Below, piece by piece: positions 61,447 to 64,000 of a stretch of DNA of 64,000 bases. The stretch comes from Pararhodobacter zhoushanensis (GTDB lineage Bacteria > Pseudomonadota > Alphaproteobacteria > Rhodobacterales > Rhodobacteraceae): the NCBI RefSeq assembly GCF_003990445.1, contig NZ_REEZ01000001.1:686358-750357 (forward strand), in the 5' to 3' direction. How positions within the stretch are numbered: the first letter of the stretch is position 1; every line of letters starts with the position of its first letter. The notes under the pieces are model-generated. The model ran no database searches. It worked only from the letters and a program-made list of their open reading frames with translations, and had not been told where the DNA came from. The translations under genes and the position numbers were made by a program.

Positions 61447-63864
61447 TCATGCGCGCAGTCTTTCGTTCGATGGATCCCAGAGCGGGCCGGGGCCTTGGAT
61501 GGTGGCCGGGCGGCGCTCGCCATAGATCTCGATCTGCACGTCTGTTCCGGGGGTTGCAAGGTCAGCGCGGATCATGCCAAGCGCGACGCAGGCGTTGACG
61601 CGGTGCCCCCAGGCGGCCGAGGTCACTTCGCCGACGATCTGATCGCCGAGCCAGATATTGGCCATATAGGGCGGGTCGAAATCGGGGGCGTCGACGGTGA
61701 GGGTGGTGAAGCGTTTCGCCGGGCCTTGCTGGCGCTCGGCCTCGAGCGGGGCTTTGCCGGGGAAGTCGTGGCTCCAGTCGATGAAACGCTCAAGCCCGCC
61801 TTGTAGAAGGGAGTAGTCGGTGGAGAGGTCGCCTTTCCATGCGCGGTAGGCTTTCTCGATGCGCAGAGCGTTCAGGGCTTTCATGCCGAAGGGCGTGGCC
61901 CCGGCGGTGAGGAGGGCGTCGTAGAGCGCGGGGGCGTCGGTGAGGCTGGCGTGCAACTCCCAGCCGAGTTCCCCCGCGAAGGAGACACGGACCAGCGCGC
62001 AGGGCTGTCCTGCCACGGTGGCGTGCTGGACCGAGAGCCAGGGCAGCGTCAGGTCGGCATCCGTGAGCGGGGTCAGCAGGCTGCGGGCCAGTGGGCCGGT
62101 GACGATGAAGCATGTGGCGGCGTCGGTGTGGTCTTCGATCTGGCAGCCCGCGGGCAGGCCGCGTTCGAGCACCGAGCGGTCATGCAGTTGCGCCACGGCG
62201 GCAGTGATCAGGCCGACCGCGTCGGGGCCCTCGTTCATCACCGTCATCTCGGTCAGGATGCGGCCGCGATGGTCGGGGAAATAGGCCAGCCCGATGCGGC
62301 CCGGCGCGGGCATCTTGCCGCTGATCAGCGCCGCGACATGATCGCGCGCGCCCGGCCCGGTGACGCGCAGGCGGGTGAAGCCCGGCAGGTCCAGCACACC
62401 GCAGCCATCGCGCACGGCCTCGCATTCCGCCTTGATCCGCTCGGTCCACGGACCGTCACGGCGGAAGGTCTGCGTGGCCTCCCATGACGTGTCGTCGCCG
62501 GGCTGCGCGAACCACTCGGCGCGCTCCCAGCCATTGTAGGGCGCCATCTGGCCGCCCAGCGCGACCACGCGCTCGTGCACGGGCGAGCGCTTCTGGTCCG
62601 CCCCGGCGGGCCAGCGCGCCATCGGGAAATGGATGCCGTATTCGTGGCCATAGACCTCCATCCCCTTGGCAACGCAGTAATCATGCCCCTCGAACCCGGT
62701 AAAGCGGCGCGGATCGCAGGACCACATGTCCCATTCCGTACCGCCTTGGGTCACCCATTCCGCCAGCACCTTGCCTGCGCCCCCGGCCTGACAGATGCCG
62801 AAGGTGAAGACGCAGGCCTCGAACGCATTGGGCACGCCGGGCATCGGGCCGATCAGCGGGTTGCCGTCGGGGGTATAGGGGATCGGACCGTTGATCACCT
62901 TCTGCAGCTTGGCCTTTTCCAAGAGCGGCACGCGGGCCATGGCGTCGGCCATGTGCCATTCCAGCCGGTCCAGATCATCGGGGTACAGCTGAAAGCTGAA
63001 ATCCTCGGGCATCGGGTCATCGGGCGTGGCCCAATGCGCGCGGCAGGGGTTTTCATAGGGGCCAAGGTTGAAGCCCATTTTCTCTTGCCGCAGGTAATAC
63101 GAGCTGTCCACGTCGCGCAGCAGCGGCAGCTTGCCGCCGGTTTCCTTGGACCACGCTTCCAGTTCAGGGATGGTGTCGAAGAGCAGATACTGGTGGCTCA
63201 TCACCATCATCGGCACCCGGCGCCCGAACAGCGCGCCCACGCGCGCGGCGTAATAGCCCGCTGCGTTCACGACATATTCGCAGCGCACCTCACCCTTGGG
63301 CGTGTCGAGCACCCATTCGCCCTTCTCCCAACGCGCGGCGGTCACCGGGCGGAACCGCTCGATCCGCCCACCCAGCTGGCGCGCACCGGCGGCCATCGCC
63401 TGTGTCAGCTGGGCGGGGTCGATGTCGCCGTCATAAGGGTCATAGAGCGCTCCAGTCAGGTCGTGGGTTTCGAGGAACGGATAGCGGCTGCGGATTTCGC
63501 CGGGGCTGAGGATCGACAGATCCATACCCTGCGTGCGGCCCATGCCGACAACCTTGTGGAACTCGCGCAGCCGCTCTTGGCTGTGGCCCAGCCGTACAGA
63601 GCCGGTGACGTGATAGTTCATCGGATAGCCGACAGCATCGCCCAAACCGCGGTAAAGACCGGCCGAATAGCGCTGCATGTTCATGATTGACCATGAGGAC
63701 GAGAAGGTCGGCACATTGCCCGCCGCGTGCCAGGTCGAGCCTGCGGTCAGCTCGTTGCGCTCCAGCAGCAGGCAATCGGTCCAGCCCGCCAGCGCCAGAT
63801 GATAGAGCGCCGAGGCGCCGACGGCCCCTCCCCCGATGATCACGACGCGCGCTGTCTCGACCAT
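61447..63864 (-). CDS. FAD-dependent dehydrogenase fused to GcvT domain, 2
   Basis: An 805-residue paralogue of the other FAD/GcvT protein. It has VVIIGGGAVGASALYHLALAG, STWHAAGNVPTFSSSWS with the equivalent His, and the GcvT half with LDLPGFTRLRVTGPGARDHVA, FAGELGWELHASL and ALRIEKAYRAWKGDLS. Overall identity to the first copy looks low outside the motifs, so different substrates (for example dimethylglycine versus sarcosine) are likely. It is the first gene of the minus-strand operon; a perfect palindrome lies about 73 bp upstream of its ATG. Confidence 0.88.
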   Translation of the reverse strand: MVETARVVIIGGGAVGASALYHLALAGWTDCLLLERNELTAGSTWHAAGNVPTFSSSWSIMNMQRYSAGLYRGLGDAVGYPMNYHVTGSVRLGHSQERLREFHKVVGMGRTQGMDLSILSPGEIRSRYPFLETHDLTGALYDPYDGDIDPAQLTQAMAAGARQLGGRIERFRPVTAARWEKGEWVLDTPKGEVRCEYVVNAAGYYAARVGALFGRRVPMMVMSHQYLLFDTIPELEAWSKETGGKLPLLRDVDSSYYLRQEKMGFNLGPYENPCRAHWATPDDPMPEDFSFQLYPDDLDRLEWHMADAMARVPLLEKAKLQKVINGPIPYTPDGNPLIGPMPGVPNAFEACVFTFGICQAGGAGKVLAEWVTQGGTEWDMWSCDPRRFTGFEGHDYCVAKGMEVYGHEYGIHFPMARWPAGADQKRSPVHERVVALGGQMAPYNGWERAEWFAQPGDDTSWEATQTFRRDGPWTERIKAECEAVRDGCGVLDLPGFTRLRVTGPGARDHVAALISGKMPAPGRIGLAYFPDHRGRILTEMTVMNEGPDAVGLITAAVAQLHDRSVLERGLPAGCQIEDHTDAATCFIVTGPLARSLLTPLTDADLTLPWLSVQHATVAGQPCALVRVSFAGELGWELHASLTDAPALYDALLTAGATPFGMKALNALRIEKAYRAWKGDLSTDYSLLQGGLERFIDWSHDFPGKAPLEAERQQGPAKRFTTLTVDAPDFDPPYMANIWLGDQIVGEVTSAAWGHRVNACVALGMIRADLATPGTDVQIEIYGERRPATIQGPGPLWDPSNERLRA

Positions 63865-63936
63865 GCCGACCTCCGATCTTCGCCTTCATATGAGCGCAGC
63901 CCGCGCGCGCTGGCAATTCGCATTTTCGCGGCCAAT

Positions 63937-63955
63937 TGATCGGAAATTCCGATCA
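63937..63955. promoter_or_regulatory. 19-bp perfect palindrome, candidate operator of the methyl-catabolism operon
   Basis: TGATCGGAA-A-TTCCGATCA is a perfect 9+1+9 palindrome, centred about 82 bp before the first gene's ATG, where a dimeric regulator would bind near the promoter. The regulator gene is not in the window. Chance occurrence of a 9-bp perfect arm with 1-bp spacing is unlikely but was not calculated. Confidence 0.55.
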
Positions 63956-64000
63956 GCAGGCGTTGCCTTGTCGCGCTGCTCCGAACCCCCTACCTGTTGC

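Overview
The window looks like the chromosome of a Rhodobacteraceae/Paracoccaceae alphaproteobacterium (order Rhodobacterales). It is GC-rich and has no phage or insertion-sequence signature. It carries a Rhodobacter-type bcsABZ cellulose operon. It also has two RNA arrangements described from Rhodobacter sphaeroides: a long mraZ leader ending in a terminator hairpin (UpsM-like), and a DUF1127 gene followed by four 'cuckoo' RNAs with CCTCCTCCC loops (CcaF1/CcsR1-4-like). The nearest relatives are inferred; the species cannot be named from this sequence.

Layout. 1-5.7 kb: head of the dcw division/cell-wall cluster on the minus strand (mraZ, rsmH, ftsL, ftsI, murE, murF cut by the window edge). 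5.7-6.7 kb: a ~1 kb regulatory stretch with the mraZ leader hairpin, many TGGGA-type boxes and a perfect DnaA box. 6.7-14.2 kb: mrp, the DUF1127/cuckoo RNA locus, a UvrD/PcrA helicase, a desaturase, a class-II glutamine amidotransferase, an Lrp/AsnC regulator. 14.2-16.9 kb: alaS. 17-26 kb: cellulose synthesis (bcsN-like, bcsA, bcsB, bcsZ and a periplasmic repeat protein). 26-34 kb: tadA, rluB, then a plus-strand operon that looks like a membrane-stress module (26-aa membrane peptide, XpaC, TelA, DUF2927 lipoprotein, SPFH-GYF2 protein, zinc-ribbon membrane protein) ending in dtd. 34-40 kb: solitary ectoine hydrolase doeA, an H-NOX-like/diguanylate cyclase pair, a HAD phosphatase, a PleD-like cyclase. 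40-43.5 kb: EF-hand protein, ECF sigma, putative anti-sigma and CpxP-like protein; DUF983 and Nudix. 43.5-51.4 kb: VWA protein, gltX, rlmE, ppx/gppA, tandem small outer-membrane barrels. 51.5-64 kb: one-carbon/methyl genes: MTHFR, methyl-THF:corrinoid methyltransferase, an MttB-family methyltransferase, two FAD/GcvT fusion dehydrogenases and a homocysteine S-methyltransferase.

How the genes fit together. The last 12 kb suggests catabolism of a methylated amine such as glycine betaine. MttB-type and homocysteine methyltransferases would remove the first methyl; the FAD/GcvT enzymes would oxidise dimethylglycine or sarcosine onto tetrahydrofolate; methyl-THF would be processed by the MeTr/MTHFR pair. 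The corrinoid carrier protein and its reactivase are not in the window. A 19-bp perfect palindrome lies upstream of this operon.

A dispersed GC-rich palindromic repeat (core GGATATTT..GGACAGA plus a CCAAAGGGGG hairpin) sits in at least five gene ends or junctions, with a sixth related copy. In two places it lies inside the methyl-catabolism operon and extends reading frames past the likely true starts. No tRNA, rRNA or CRISPR array was found.
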